From NCBI GenBank assembly GCA_964351365.1, contig CAYGNP010000024.1, positions 1-32,536 of the forward strand: a stretch of DNA of 32,536 nucleotides. The letters run 5' to 3'. The DNA is from UBA1672 sp964351365 (lineage in GTDB: Bacteria > Pseudomonadota > Alphaproteobacteria > Micavibrionales > Micavibrionaceae). This document shows, piece after piece, positions 24,862 through 32,419 of this stretch; positions within the stretch are counted from its first letter, which is position 1; every line of letters starts with the position of its first letter. The position numbers and the translations under genes were made by a program. A model generated the notes under the pieces. That model had not been told where the DNA came from. It did no database searches and saw only the letters and a list, made by a program, of their open reading frames with translations.

Positions 24862-25425
24862 TTATCTCATAATCAGGTTAATAAATCTTTTATGCATGGG
24901 CGAAGGCACATCAAGGGTCAATTCCGGGTGAAAGGTGCTGGCCATGATCTTGCCCTTTTGCACCCAGACGGGGTCACCATCATGCGTGGCCAAAACATCA
25001 ACATTTTTATCAATTTTTGTTATAATTGGTGCACGGATAAACGACACCGTATAGCCGTCAATCTGATCGTGATGGCTATCAAGCTGGCGGCCATATCCAT
25101 TGCGCTTTACGGTTATAGGCAAAAGGCCGAACGATTTTTGCACCGGATCAGTGACCTTTTCGGCAATCAGTATCGCCCCGGCGCAAATCCCCCAGACAGG
25201 CTTTCTCGAAAACTGATCTTGCAAAACATCCCACAGCCCAAAACGCTCGATCAGCTTGAGCATGGTCGTGCTTTCCCCGCCAGGAAGAATAAAGGCATCG
25301 ACTTTTTCAAAATCAGCGGGCGTTTTTACGGTGAGAAAGTCCCCGCCAGCCGCCAGCACATGCGCTCTGTGCGGCTCAACGGCGCCTTGAAGGGCAAGAC
25401 ATCCGATAACAGGTTTGGCACTCAT
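24862..25425 (-). CDS. pdxT: Pyridoxal 5'-phosphate synthase glutaminase subunit
   Basis: 187 residues. The class I amidotransferase triad is visible: Cys81 in WGICAGAILIA, His166 and Glu168 in STFHPELT. The N-terminus IGCLALQGAVEPHRAHV and ILPGGESTTM (46-55) are specific to PdxT rather than HisH or GuaA. It supplies ammonia to PdxS. pdxS lies three genes upstream rather than adjacent, but on the same strand with small gaps. It starts by an ATGA overlap with the half-size EamA gene. Confidence 0.95.
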   Translation of the reverse strand: MSAKPVIGCLALQGAVEPHRAHVLAAGGDFLTVKTPADFEKVDAFILPGGESTTMLKLIERFGLWDVLQDQFSRKPVWGICAGAILIAEKVTDPVQKSFGLLPITVKRNGYGRQLDSHHDQIDGYTVSFIRAPIITKIDKNVDVLATHDGDPVWVQKGKIMASTFHPELTLDVPSPMHKRFINLIMR

Positions 25426-25868
25426 GATGGCTTCACCAATAAAACAAGACCTAGCGCCCCCAGAAAGAGCCCGGCAATTTTATAAGCATCCAGCGTTTCT
25501 TTAAACACATAATACCCGATTATTGCCGTTAAAACCGTGCCCCCAACGACCCAGACCGCATTTGTAATCGCAAGCCCGCCGCTCCTCACAGCAAAGAAAA
25601 ATGCAAGATCAATCACCACAATGGCAATGCCTGCAACAATTCCGGCCATAAGGCCTTTGCTGGAATAGGGCAAAGTCGAAATACTCTGACCCTGCAGAAA
25701 CACATAAATCAAAAAGGCGATGATATGCCCTGCAAACGCCGTGGCTGTAATCAAAAGTGTAAATAAAAACGGATTGATGCTCTCGGTTGCAACGCGCACC
25801 GAGCTGTTATAAACAACCGCTCCTATCGTTGTAAGAGAGGCAAATATCAACCAAGCCCATGAAAACAT
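25422..25868 (-). CDS. Half-size EamA/DMT-type membrane protein
   Basis: 148 residues with five or so hydrophobic segments, about half the length of a standard ten-helix EamA permease. The C-terminal segment (VVGGTVLTAIIGYYVFKETL then YKIAGLFLGALGLVLL) is the typical EamA repeat ending. Short members must dimerise to transport. It is sandwiched between the methyltransferase (3-base gap) and pdxT (4-base overlap), so it is co-expressed with vitamin B6 synthesis. A B6-related substrate is possible but nothing in the sequence shows it. Confidence 0.82.
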   Translation of the reverse strand: MFSWAWLIFASLTTIGAVVYNSSVRVATESINPFLFTLLITATAFAGHIIAFLIYVFLQGQSISTLPYSSKGLMAGIVAGIAIVVIDLAFFFAVRSGGLAITNAVWVVGGTVLTAIIGYYVFKETLDAYKIAGLFLGALGLVLLVKPS

Positions 25869-25871
25869 CGC

Positions 25872-26690
25872 TCAAACTCCCCGCATGATAAGGGCAAGGC
25901 TTGTATTATAACTGCCTTGTTTCGTAGGCCACGCAAGCCTTCCCAAAGGACGCACCACAATAGCAGAATTCTCCGCACTGATGCGCTCAAGAGCGCGGAA
26001 AGGACCCGGAATAATGTTATTATCTGGAAATAATGCGCGGCCATGCGGATAATAATCATGCAGCAAAATAACACCTCCTTCGGATAAAACCCGCAGCGCC
26101 AGACTGATTTCATGATAAACAGTATCCGCACCATGGTCACCGTCCAGAAAAATAAAATCGAATGTTTTATCTGTGTTGCGTAAAAATTCTTCCGAGGAGG
26201 AGCAGATGAAATCGACTTGACCCTCAAGGCCGAGCTGCATCAGGTTTTGCATAGGAGAGCCGGCTAGTCCAAGGGCCTGCCATGGGGCATCTTTGGCGTT
26301 CACATCGCATATATCAACGGTGATTAACGCCGCGTCATGAGACAAGGCGCTGGCAATATAGAGCGTAGAGGCTCCGATATGTGTTCCAATTTCAAGAACA
26401 GATTTGGGTTTTAATTCTTTGATGAGAGTATAAATAGCGCGCCGATCCCCCGGATTAACACCGCCATGTTTATCCTGATGGCCTAAAATATCTGATATTT
26501 TCTGGCGGTCTAGATCCCAGTGCGCACTGGAACCGCTAAGCATGTCATCAAGGGCGAAATTGTCATTATGGGCTAGCTTGCTTGAATCAAATCTGCGTGC
26601 AGGCTGATGGCTTAAACTTCTACGCGCAAGCCTGTCACGTAAAATATTTTTGATTGATAGAGGCAAAATTTTCTTTAAAACATTTTTCAT
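25872..26690 (-). CDS. Class I SAM-dependent methyltransferase
   Basis: 272 residues. The SAM-binding loop is VLEIGTHIGASTLYIA (98-113), followed by LITVDICD and FDFIFLDGDHG (roughly 175-187), the pattern of the Methyltransf_24 group. The N-terminal 40 residues are basic and may be a targeting or nucleic/lipid-binding extension. The substrate is unknown; relatives modify O-methyl targets in sugars and small molecules. It follows the orphan gene by 39 bases and precedes the half-size EamA gene by 3. Confidence 0.85.
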   Translation of the reverse strand: MKNVLKKILPLSIKNILRDRLARRSLSHQPARRFDSSKLAHNDNFALDDMLSGSSAHWDLDRQKISDILGHQDKHGGVNPGDRRAIYTLIKELKPKSVLEIGTHIGASTLYIASALSHDAALITVDICDVNAKDAPWQALGLAGSPMQNLMQLGLEGQVDFICSSSEEFLRNTDKTFDFIFLDGDHGADTVYHEISLALRVLSEGGVILLHDYYPHGRALFPDNNIIPGPFRALERISAENSAIVVRPLGRLAWPTKQGSYNTSLALIMRGV

Positions 26691-26729
26691 TGCGCTTGTA
26701 TAGCTCAGAGAGTAAACGTGCGCAAGCCG

Positions 26730-27473
26730 TCACTCTAGGTCTGGACTGGCAGGAGCTGCAGAGGCATCATGAGCCCCTAAAATAGACTCTAATTTTTTTT
26801 TTGAAGTAAGGAAGCTCTCTTTAACTTTATAAAATTCTGCGCCATATCTTCCTTGCATTTCTATGCCTAATATTCTAGTACGTCCAGCCATAAATCGCTC
26901 TAATTCTCCGTAGGCTTCAGAAAGAATGGCATGTGCATTTTCAGCTAAATTCCTAACATTTTCAGAAGGATTATTATTATTATTAATCATAAACACTGTA
27001 TCAGCGAGTACAGTGGCATTATTAAATTTTCTTAATCCATCTTCCCAGGAAAAAGCTGGTTTGGCTGTATCCTGATGAAACGTTAATCTTCGGAGCTCCC
27101 TAGCATCTCCTGGTTGATGCGGGAATCTCTCATTCATTACTGTTTGAAGATCTTCCATGATTTTGAGATACTGACTTTCTATCTCTTCAAAAGCCGACCC
27201 ATGATTTACGCGTCTCTGCGGACCCTCAACAATGTCGCCATCCTGAATAAATGCCCTCAAGACTTCAAAATCCCTGCCTAGAGCAGTAAAGCTGCGAAGT
27301 AACTCACGTTCGGTGTGCGTATTGTCAGGTTCTAAACAAAATTCCTCTAAAGCCGAACGGCATCGATAAAGGGAGCTACGAAAATTATCTGCGCCTACAT
27401 CCCAAGATCTCACCTGAAAAAGCCTAAATCCATTTGCACGCGCTGTGTCGAAAACTCTGACATTGGAAGACAT
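26730..27473 (-). CDS. Uncharacterised orphan protein, AT-rich gene
   Basis: 247 residues; not recognised. The product is soluble, largely helical and charged, with a central asparagine run (MINNNNNPSE) encoded by five AAT codons, and an alanine/proline/serine tail (HDASAAPASPDLE). There is no signal peptide, membrane segment or catalytic motif. Helix-rich segments RSALEEFCLEP, FEEIESQYLKIMEDLQTVMNE and NAHAILSEAYGELERF suggest a helical bundle. AGGGG lies 6 bases before the ATG, so the start is well supported. The gene is visibly more AT-rich than pdxS and the methyltransferase around it: bases 26941-27000 have 14 G/C of 60, while 27961-28020 in pdxS have 37. It was probably acquired separately. 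Confidence 0.7.
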   Translation of the reverse strand: MSSNVRVFDTARANGFRLFQVRSWDVGADNFRSSLYRCRSALEEFCLEPDNTHTERELLRSFTALGRDFEVLRAFIQDGDIVEGPQRRVNHGSAFEEIESQYLKIMEDLQTVMNERFPHQPGDARELRRLTFHQDTAKPAFSWEDGLRKFNNATVLADTVFMINNNNNPSENVRNLAENAHAILSEAYGELERFMAGRTRILGIEMQGRYGAEFYKVKESFLTSKKKLESILGAHDASAAPASPDLE

Positions 27474-27481
27474 TCAAAACC

Positions 27482-27510
27482 CCTAAAAAATTATTATGTA
27501 ATATTTTAGG
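27482..27510 (-). promoter_or_regulatory. Near-perfect 12-bp dyad overlapping the orphan gene's ribosome-binding site
   Basis: Arms 27482-27493 and 27499-27510 pair at 11 of 12 positions around a 5-base loop. The arm nearer the gene includes three of the five bases of its AGGGG site (27480-27484). It could be an operator, or an RNA hairpin masking the ribosome-binding site. It has few G/C pairs and so is not a convincing terminator for pdxS. Confidence 0.5.
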
Positions 27511-27549
27511 CATAAACTCCAGGATTTGCAAGCTTTGAGTTACCTGATC

Positions 27550-28434
27550 TCACCAGCCGCGATTTGCCATCTTCATCGGCTCTTCAAGCTCCGAAATCTC
27601 GGTACCGCGCATCGCCACGCCCTCAAGTTCCTTTGAGGCTTCAAGAACGATCGCCGGGTCATTATAATGCGCTGTTGCCTTAACAATGGCTTTGGCAAAT
27701 TTCTCCGGATTATCGCTTTTGAAAATGCCCGAGCCCACAAACACGGTCTCTGCGCCAAGCTGCATACACAGCGCGGCATCAGCGGGCGTTGCAATCCCTC
27801 CAGCAGCAAAATTTGGTACCGGCAATTTACCCTCTTTGCGCACAACCTTAAGCAGCTCATACGGCGCGCCCATATCACGCGCAATGGTCATAAGCTCACT
27901 CTCATCGGCATTCAGGACCTTGCGAATTTCCGCATTGATCTGGCGCATATGGCGCACGGCCTCGACGATGTTACCCGTACCTGGCTCGCCTTTTGTGCGC
28001 ATCAGAGCTGCGCCCTCTCCGATGCGGCGCAGTGCCTCGCCCAGATTTTTCGCGCCGCAGACAAAGGGCACTTTGAAATCATGCTTGTTAATATGGAACT
28101 GCTCATCCGCAGGGGTCAGAACCTCGGACTCATCAATATAATCAACGCCAAGTTGCTGCAGCAATTGTGCCTCGGCGAAATGCCCGATCCGGCATTTGGC
28201 CATGACAGGTATAGAGGAGGCCTTCATAATCTCTTCGATCAGCTCTGGCGGGCTCATACGTGCAACGCCGCCTGCTTTGCGGATATCGGACGGCACACGC
28301 TCCAGCGCCATAACAGCAATCGCGCCTGCATCTTCTGCGACTTTAGCCTGCTCGGCTGTGACCACATCCATAATCACGCCGCCCTTGAGCATCTCCGCTA
28401 GACCCGTTTTGATATTGATCACATTCTCAGCCAT
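27550..28434 (-). CDS. pdxS: Pyridoxal 5'-phosphate synthase, synthase subunit
   Basis: 294 residues, the standard length. Substrate-binding lysines are Lys80 in PVMAKCRIGHF and Lys148 in MRTKGEPGTG, and Asp23 in GGVIMDVVTAEQAK is in place. The phosphate-binding GGIATPADAAL lies toward the C-terminus. It builds PLP directly from ribose 5-phosphate, glyceraldehyde 3-phosphate and ammonia from PdxT. The start at 28434 is backed by AGAGGA 7 bases upstream; a longer frame to 28482 lacks one. It leads the minus-strand run ending with pdxT. This deoxyxylulose-independent route is rare among alphaproteobacteria. Confidence 0.97.
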   Translation of the reverse strand: MAENVINIKTGLAEMLKGGVIMDVVTAEQAKVAEDAGAIAVMALERVPSDIRKAGGVARMSPPELIEEIMKASSIPVMAKCRIGHFAEAQLLQQLGVDYIDESEVLTPADEQFHINKHDFKVPFVCGAKNLGEALRRIGEGAALMRTKGEPGTGNIVEAVRHMRQINAEIRKVLNADESELMTIARDMGAPYELLKVVRKEGKLPVPNFAAGGIATPADAALCMQLGAETVFVGSGIFKSDNPEKFAKAIVKATAHYNDPAIVLEASKELEGVAMRGTEISELEEPMKMANRGW

Positions 28435-28471
28435 ATCATGTTCCTCTATTGCATTTTTTATCGGAGGCGTA

Positions 28472-28499
28472 TTTATACACATAAATATTGGAAATGCAA
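28472..28499 (-). promoter_or_regulatory. Candidate promoter for pdxS
   Basis: TTGCAT (28499-28494) and TATAAA (28477-28472) on the minus strand, 16 bases apart, giving a leader of about 30 bases. The -10 box is good, the -35 box partial. Confidence 0.35.
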
Positions 28500-28534
28500 A
28501 GGAAACCCGCGCAGGGTTATGTTACAGTTTCGTA

Positions 28535-29740
28535 ATGAAAAACTATGATGTTATCATAATAGGCGCGGGCGCCGCCGGAATGATGTGTGCAGGCCAGGCC
28601 GCAAAGCGCGGGCGTAGCGTGTGCATCATCGAGCACACAGCCAAAATCGGCGAGAAAATCCGCATATCGGGTGGCGGGCGCTGTAATTTTACCAATCTCT
28701 ATTCCACAGCAGATAATTTCCTCTCCCAGAACCCGCATTTTTGCAAATCAGCGCTTAAACGCTACACGCCGCATGATTTCATCGCGCTTGTTCAAAGCCA
28801 TGACATTGCCTATCACGAAAAGAAATACGACCAAAAAACAGGCAATGAAAATGCCCGCGGACAACTTTTCTGCGACAACAGTGCCACAGACATCATCGAT
28901 ATGCTGCGCACCGAAATCACAAATCACGGCGGCGTGTTTCAATTGGAAACACAAGTTAAAAGCATAGAAAAGCATGGCGTTTTCACGCTACATACTGATA
29001 AGGGCGCGTTTTCCTGCGAGAGCCTTGTGATCGCCTCTGGCGGCCTGTCTATCCCGAAAATAGGCGCGAGCCCCTTTGGGTATGAGATTGCCAAACAATT
29101 CGGCCACGAGATTATTCCGCCCCGCGCGGGTCTCGTGCCCCTCACTTTCGATGCGCCTATGCTGGAAAAAACAAAGCCCTTATCCGGGGTTGCTCTTGAT
29201 GCCAAAGTTACTTGTAACAACGCCGCCTTTCGCGAAGGGCTGCTCTTTACCCATCGCGGCCTATCGGGGCCGTCAATCTTGCAAATATCCTCTTACTGGC
29301 AGGGCGGGGATGAGATTAGCGTCAATCTCAAACCGGATATGGACTGTCTTGCTTTCCTGAAGGCCAAAAGAAATGACGAGCCCAAAAAGCAGATCCACAC
29401 AATATTGGGCGAAATCCTCCCTTCACGCATAGCGGGTGTTATCGCGCAGATCAGCGGCCATGATGTGCGCATTGCCGATTTATCCGATACAAAATTAAAA
29501 AACATTGCCGCGCAGGTATCATCATGGATCATCAAACCTTCCGGCAGTGAGGGCTACCGCACTGCAGAGGTCACACTGGGCGGTGTCGACTCACAGGGGA
29601 TATCATCAAAAACATTTGAATCCAAAACATCTCAAGGGCTTTATTTCATCGGCGAAGTTTTGGATGTAACCGGCCATCTTGGTGGCCATAATTTCCAATG
29701 GGCGTGGTCATCGGGCTGGTGCGCGGGACAGGAAGTCTAA
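28535..29740 (+). CDS. BaiN/HI0933-family FAD-dependent oxidoreductase
   Basis: 401 residues. The dinucleotide-binding motif IIIGAGAAGMMCAG (7-20) is followed by the family signature GEKIRISGGGRCNFTN (39-54). Near the C-terminus are EVTLGGVD and FIGEVLDVTGHLGGHNFQWAW, the second FAD-contact region. Proteins of this group are flavin reductases or dehydrogenases with few known substrates. ATG at 28535 is the only sensible start because the open frame upstream runs antisense through pdxS; no clear ribosome-binding site precedes it. It overlaps the convergent SulP gene by 4 bases. Confidence 0.9.
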   Translation: MKNYDVIIIGAGAAGMMCAGQAAKRGRSVCIIEHTAKIGEKIRISGGGRCNFTNLYSTADNFLSQNPHFCKSALKRYTPHDFIALVQSHDIAYHEKKYDQKTGNENARGQLFCDNSATDIIDMLRTEITNHGGVFQLETQVKSIEKHGVFTLHTDKGAFSCESLVIASGGLSIPKIGASPFGYEIAKQFGHEIIPPRAGLVPLTFDAPMLEKTKPLSGVALDAKVTCNNAAFREGLLFTHRGLSGPSILQISSYWQGGDEISVNLKPDMDCLAFLKAKRNDEPKKQIHTILGEILPSRIAGVIAQISGHDVRIADLSDTKLKNIAAQVSSWIIKPSGSEGYRTAEVTLGGVDSQGISSKTFESKTSQGLYFIGEVLDVTGHLGGHNFQWAWSSGWCAGQEV

Positions 29741-31341
29741 GCCCCGGCCGCACCCTCAATCTCATCAACATAATCAACCACAACACGATATTTTGGATCC
29801 TCTAATAGATTAACCTCTACCATATCACGCGCTTTTTTGAGCAAAAGCTTGCAATCTGGACTAAGATGCACCAAATGCAGACATTTCCCTGCGTCCTGAT
29901 ATTTACTTGCCAGCGTGTCAATCGCCTCTAGCGCTGAATGATCCCAGACCCGCGCATGTGAAAAATCAATCACGATATGCTCATCATGTTCGTCATTCTT
30001 GGGATTGAATATGTCCCTGAACGCAGCAATTGATCCAAAAAACAAGGGGCCATAGAGCATATAGACCTTACTGCCCTTATCTGATCTGCCTTCAACCACC
30101 CAAATATGGTGCGCAGATTTCCATGCATAGACAAGGGCCGAGACAATGACCCCAATGATGACAGCCAGCGCCAAATCATGCGCAATAGTGATTCCTGTTA
30201 CCAGAAAAATCACAAACGCATCTTCCTTCGGAATTTTGCGCATCATCCGCAAGCTCGCCCACGCAAAAGTGGCAATCACCACCATCATCATTAACCCTGT
30301 CAGCGCCGCCAGAGGAATTTTCTCAATCAGGCTCGACCCAAAAAGAATAAAAAACAACAGCGCCAAAGCTGCCGTAATACCTGACAAGCGCCCGCGTCCT
30401 CCGGATTTAATATTGATCATAGATTGCCCGATCATCGCGCACCCGCCCATCGCTCCAAAAAATCCGCACGTCACATTGGCCAACCCCTGACCCACACATT
30501 CCTGGGATGTGCGCCCGCGTGTCTCGGTCATTTCATCGATTAATGTAAGGGTTAGAAGGCTTTCAATCAGGCCAATCGCCGACAGGGTAAAGGCCACCGG
30601 CAGAATGATAAACAGTGTTTCCCACGTAAAAGGCACCATCGGTATGTGAAATTCTGGCAAACCACCAGCCACGCTTGCAAGATCACCGACGGTGCGTGTA
30701 TCCAGATCCAGCCCGATCACCAAAGCAGAAACAATAACAATCGAGGCCAAAGGCGCGGGGATAAGGCTCCCAATTTTCGGTAAACGCGGAAACAGCCAGA
30801 TGATCGCCATGGTCAAAGCCGTAAGGCCAACCATAAGATACATCTGCGAGCCCACCATCCAGCCACCATTAAACACAACATCAAGCGCGCTGTGGCTATC
30901 GGGGTGGTGATCCGACATTTTAAACTGACCCAACTGCGCCAGAAAAATCACGATCGCAAGCCCGTTTACAAATCCCAGCATGACCGGGTGCGGCACAAGG
31001 CGAATAAACTTCCCCAGTTTAAAAATGCCGGCTAGTATTTGTATTAGCCCCGTTAGCGCAACGGCAGCAAACAGATATTCCACACCATAAAGAGCAACAA
31101 GGCCAACCATGGCAACCGCCATCGCGCCGGTTGCGCCTGAAATCATGCCGCTGCGCCCCCCAAAAACAGACGTGATGAGCCCAACAAAAAACGCGGCATA
31201 TAACCCTACCAGCGGCGCAACCCCGGCAACAAAAGCAAAGGCAATTGCCTCAGGCACCAAAGCCAGAGCTACGGTGAGGCCAGAAAGGATATCCGCCTTG
31301 GGGTTTTGTGTAAGGCGGAAACGCTGAACAAGGCGAAGCAT
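29737..31341 (-). CDS. SulP-family anion transporter with STAS domain
   Basis: 534 residues. The N-terminal region (DILSGLTVALALVPEAIAFA, about 18-37) is the SLC26/SulP signature, followed by about a dozen membrane segments including a GATGAMAVAMVGL core repeat. A cytoplasmic STAS domain occupies about 415-525 (VYMLYGPLFFGSIAAF, IVIDFSHARVWDHSALEAID). Members carry sulfate, bicarbonate or other anions; the sequence does not tell which. AAAGGA lies 11 bases before the ATG, a long spacing. The small cysteine-tailed ORF ends 74 bases upstream. Confidence 0.95.
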   Translation of the reverse strand: MLRLVQRFRLTQNPKADILSGLTVALALVPEAIAFAFVAGVAPLVGLYAAFFVGLITSVFGGRSGMISGATGAMAVAMVGLVALYGVEYLFAAVALTGLIQILAGIFKLGKFIRLVPHPVMLGFVNGLAIVIFLAQLGQFKMSDHHPDSHSALDVVFNGGWMVGSQMYLMVGLTALTMAIIWLFPRLPKIGSLIPAPLASIVIVSALVIGLDLDTRTVGDLASVAGGLPEFHIPMVPFTWETLFIILPVAFTLSAIGLIESLLTLTLIDEMTETRGRTSQECVGQGLANVTCGFFGAMGGCAMIGQSMINIKSGGRGRLSGITAALALLFFILFGSSLIEKIPLAALTGLMMMVVIATFAWASLRMMRKIPKEDAFVIFLVTGITIAHDLALAVIIGVIVSALVYAWKSAHHIWVVEGRSDKGSKVYMLYGPLFFGSIAAFRDIFNPKNDEHDEHIVIDFSHARVWDHSALEAIDTLASKYQDAGKCLHLVHLSPDCKLLLKKARDMVEVNLLEDPKYRVVVDYVDEIEGAAGA

Positions 31342-31415
31342 CGTGATAAAGATCCTTTGAGAATGAGAAGATAAACAAGGATCCTGTTATACAGAGCTGA
31401 GATTAGAGCGCAACC

Positions 31416-31499
31416 CTAACAGCAACCGCACCCGCCAGAGGGATTCGTGTGATCAGCATCACATTCTTCGTCATCAAAATCTTCTGGCGTTTCTTTCAT
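31416..31499 (-). CDS. Candidate 27-residue acidic, cysteine-tailed small protein
   Basis: ATG at 31499 opens a 27-codon frame ending in TAG. The first 14 residues, MKETPEDFDDEECD, are strongly acidic; the protein ends in SGGCGCC, with cysteines at 13, 24, 26 and 27. The CGCC tail and acidic body suggest metal or redox-cofactor binding. The ORF begins 11 bases after the EamA permease stop and precedes the SulP transporter by 74, so it would be carried on their transcript. The ribosome-binding site is weak (AAAGA). It is not a recognised family, and a frame this short can arise by chance; the non-random Cys ending is the main argument. Confidence 0.45.
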   Translation of the reverse strand: MKETPEDFDDEECDADHTNPSGGCGCC

Positions 31500-31510
31500 A
31501 AGGTCTTTCT

Positions 31511-32419
31511 TTAGCTCAATTCAGGCTTGGGCGAAAGTTTTTTTTGATGTTCACGCCACAAAATAAACAAATTCGAGCCAACAATAATGATCGAGCCTGC
31601 CAAAATTGTTGGATTTGGCGTTACGCCCCAAATCATGTAATCCGAGATTAGCGCAAAAACCAGATTAAAATAGATCAGGGGCGCTACCACTGCCGCAGGG
31701 GCATTCTTATAAGAATGCGTCACGCAAAACTGCACCCCAAAGCTGGAAAACGCAATCAAACCAATGTAAATCAGGGTTTCAGGCGTGGGCATAACCATAT
31801 AAAACGGCAAAAATGGCAAAGCCATAAGCACGGAAACGGCTGCGAAATAAAACACCGTGACATTCGCATTTTCTGTGCGCCCCATAAAACGCAAACACAA
31901 TGTGACTGCGGCATAAAAGACGGTAACACCCACACCAAATAGTGCCCCGAGGCTAGAGGCCAGTGTTCCGGGCTGCATAATTATGACCATTCCGATAAAA
32001 CCCACCACCACCGCACTTGTGCGGTAAATGCCGACTTTTTCCTTCAGCAAAGGATAAGACAGAGCTACAATCAGAAGTGGTGACATAAAGAAAAACAGCT
32101 GTGCCTGCGCAATCGGCAAAAGCGTATAACAGAAAAACGCACAAAACATCGTAATTGCGCCAAACACGGCGCGGATTATCTGCATTTTATGATTAGTCCT
32201 GGGAATGGCATGCACCTGCCTTGTGAAAACCAGAACCAGAAAGCTTAGGACCAAAACCCCAATGCTGCGGTAAAAGAAAATATCAATCGGGTTATGGACA
32301 ACACTCGCAAGCTTGACCAATGATGACGTTGTGACAAGAAACAAGGACGTACATATGCCGCATAAAACTCCGAACCGTATTCGGCTCATTGGAACATTTT
32401 CTGGCTGGTCTTGGGGCAT
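31511..32419 (-). CDS. EamA/DMT-superfamily permease
   Basis: 302 residues with ten hydrophobic segments in two EamA repeats, for example FGVLCGICTSLFLVTTSSLV at the start, LPIAQAQLFFFMSPLLIVAL in the first repeat and ILAGSIIIVGSNLFIL at the end. These permeases export or import metabolites; the substrate is not readable. Three in-frame starts are possible: TTG at 32443, ATG at 32419 and ATG at 32389. None has a strong ribosome-binding site; the middle one is used here. The gene is followed within 11 bases by the small cysteine-tailed ORF and then the SulP gene. Confidence 0.88.
   Translation of the reverse strand: MPQDQPENVPMSRIRFGVLCGICTSLFLVTTSSLVKLASVVHNPIDIFFYRSIGVLVLSFLVLVFTRQVHAIPRTNHKMQIIRAVFGAITMFCAFFCYTLLPIAQAQLFFFMSPLLIVALSYPLLKEKVGIYRTSAVVVGFIGMVIIMQPGTLASSLGALFGVGVTVFYAAVTLCLRFMGRTENANVTVFYFAAVSVLMALPFLPFYMVMPTPETLIYIGLIAFSSFGVQFCVTHSYKNAPAAVVAPLIYFNLVFALISDYMIWGVTPNPTILAGSIIIVGSNLFILWREHQKKLSPKPELS

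Noticed and set aside
24862..25425. HisH or GuaA glutaminase domain instead of PdxT
   Set aside because: The ALQGAVEPH start, ILPGGESTTM and the short length are PdxT features, and pdxS is nearby.
27482..27510. Intrinsic terminator for pdxS
   Set aside because: The stem is almost all A/T and no T-run follows directly; an operator or ribosome-site hairpin fits better.
27667..28401. 244-residue plus-strand open frame opposite pdxS
   Set aside because: Antisense shadow of a strongly conserved enzyme; Cys/His-rich with no ribosome-binding site or domain.
28196..28534. Long N-terminal extension for the BaiN-type flavoprotein
   Set aside because: It runs antisense through pdxS; the FAD-binding motif starts at residue 7 from the 28535 ATG as expected.
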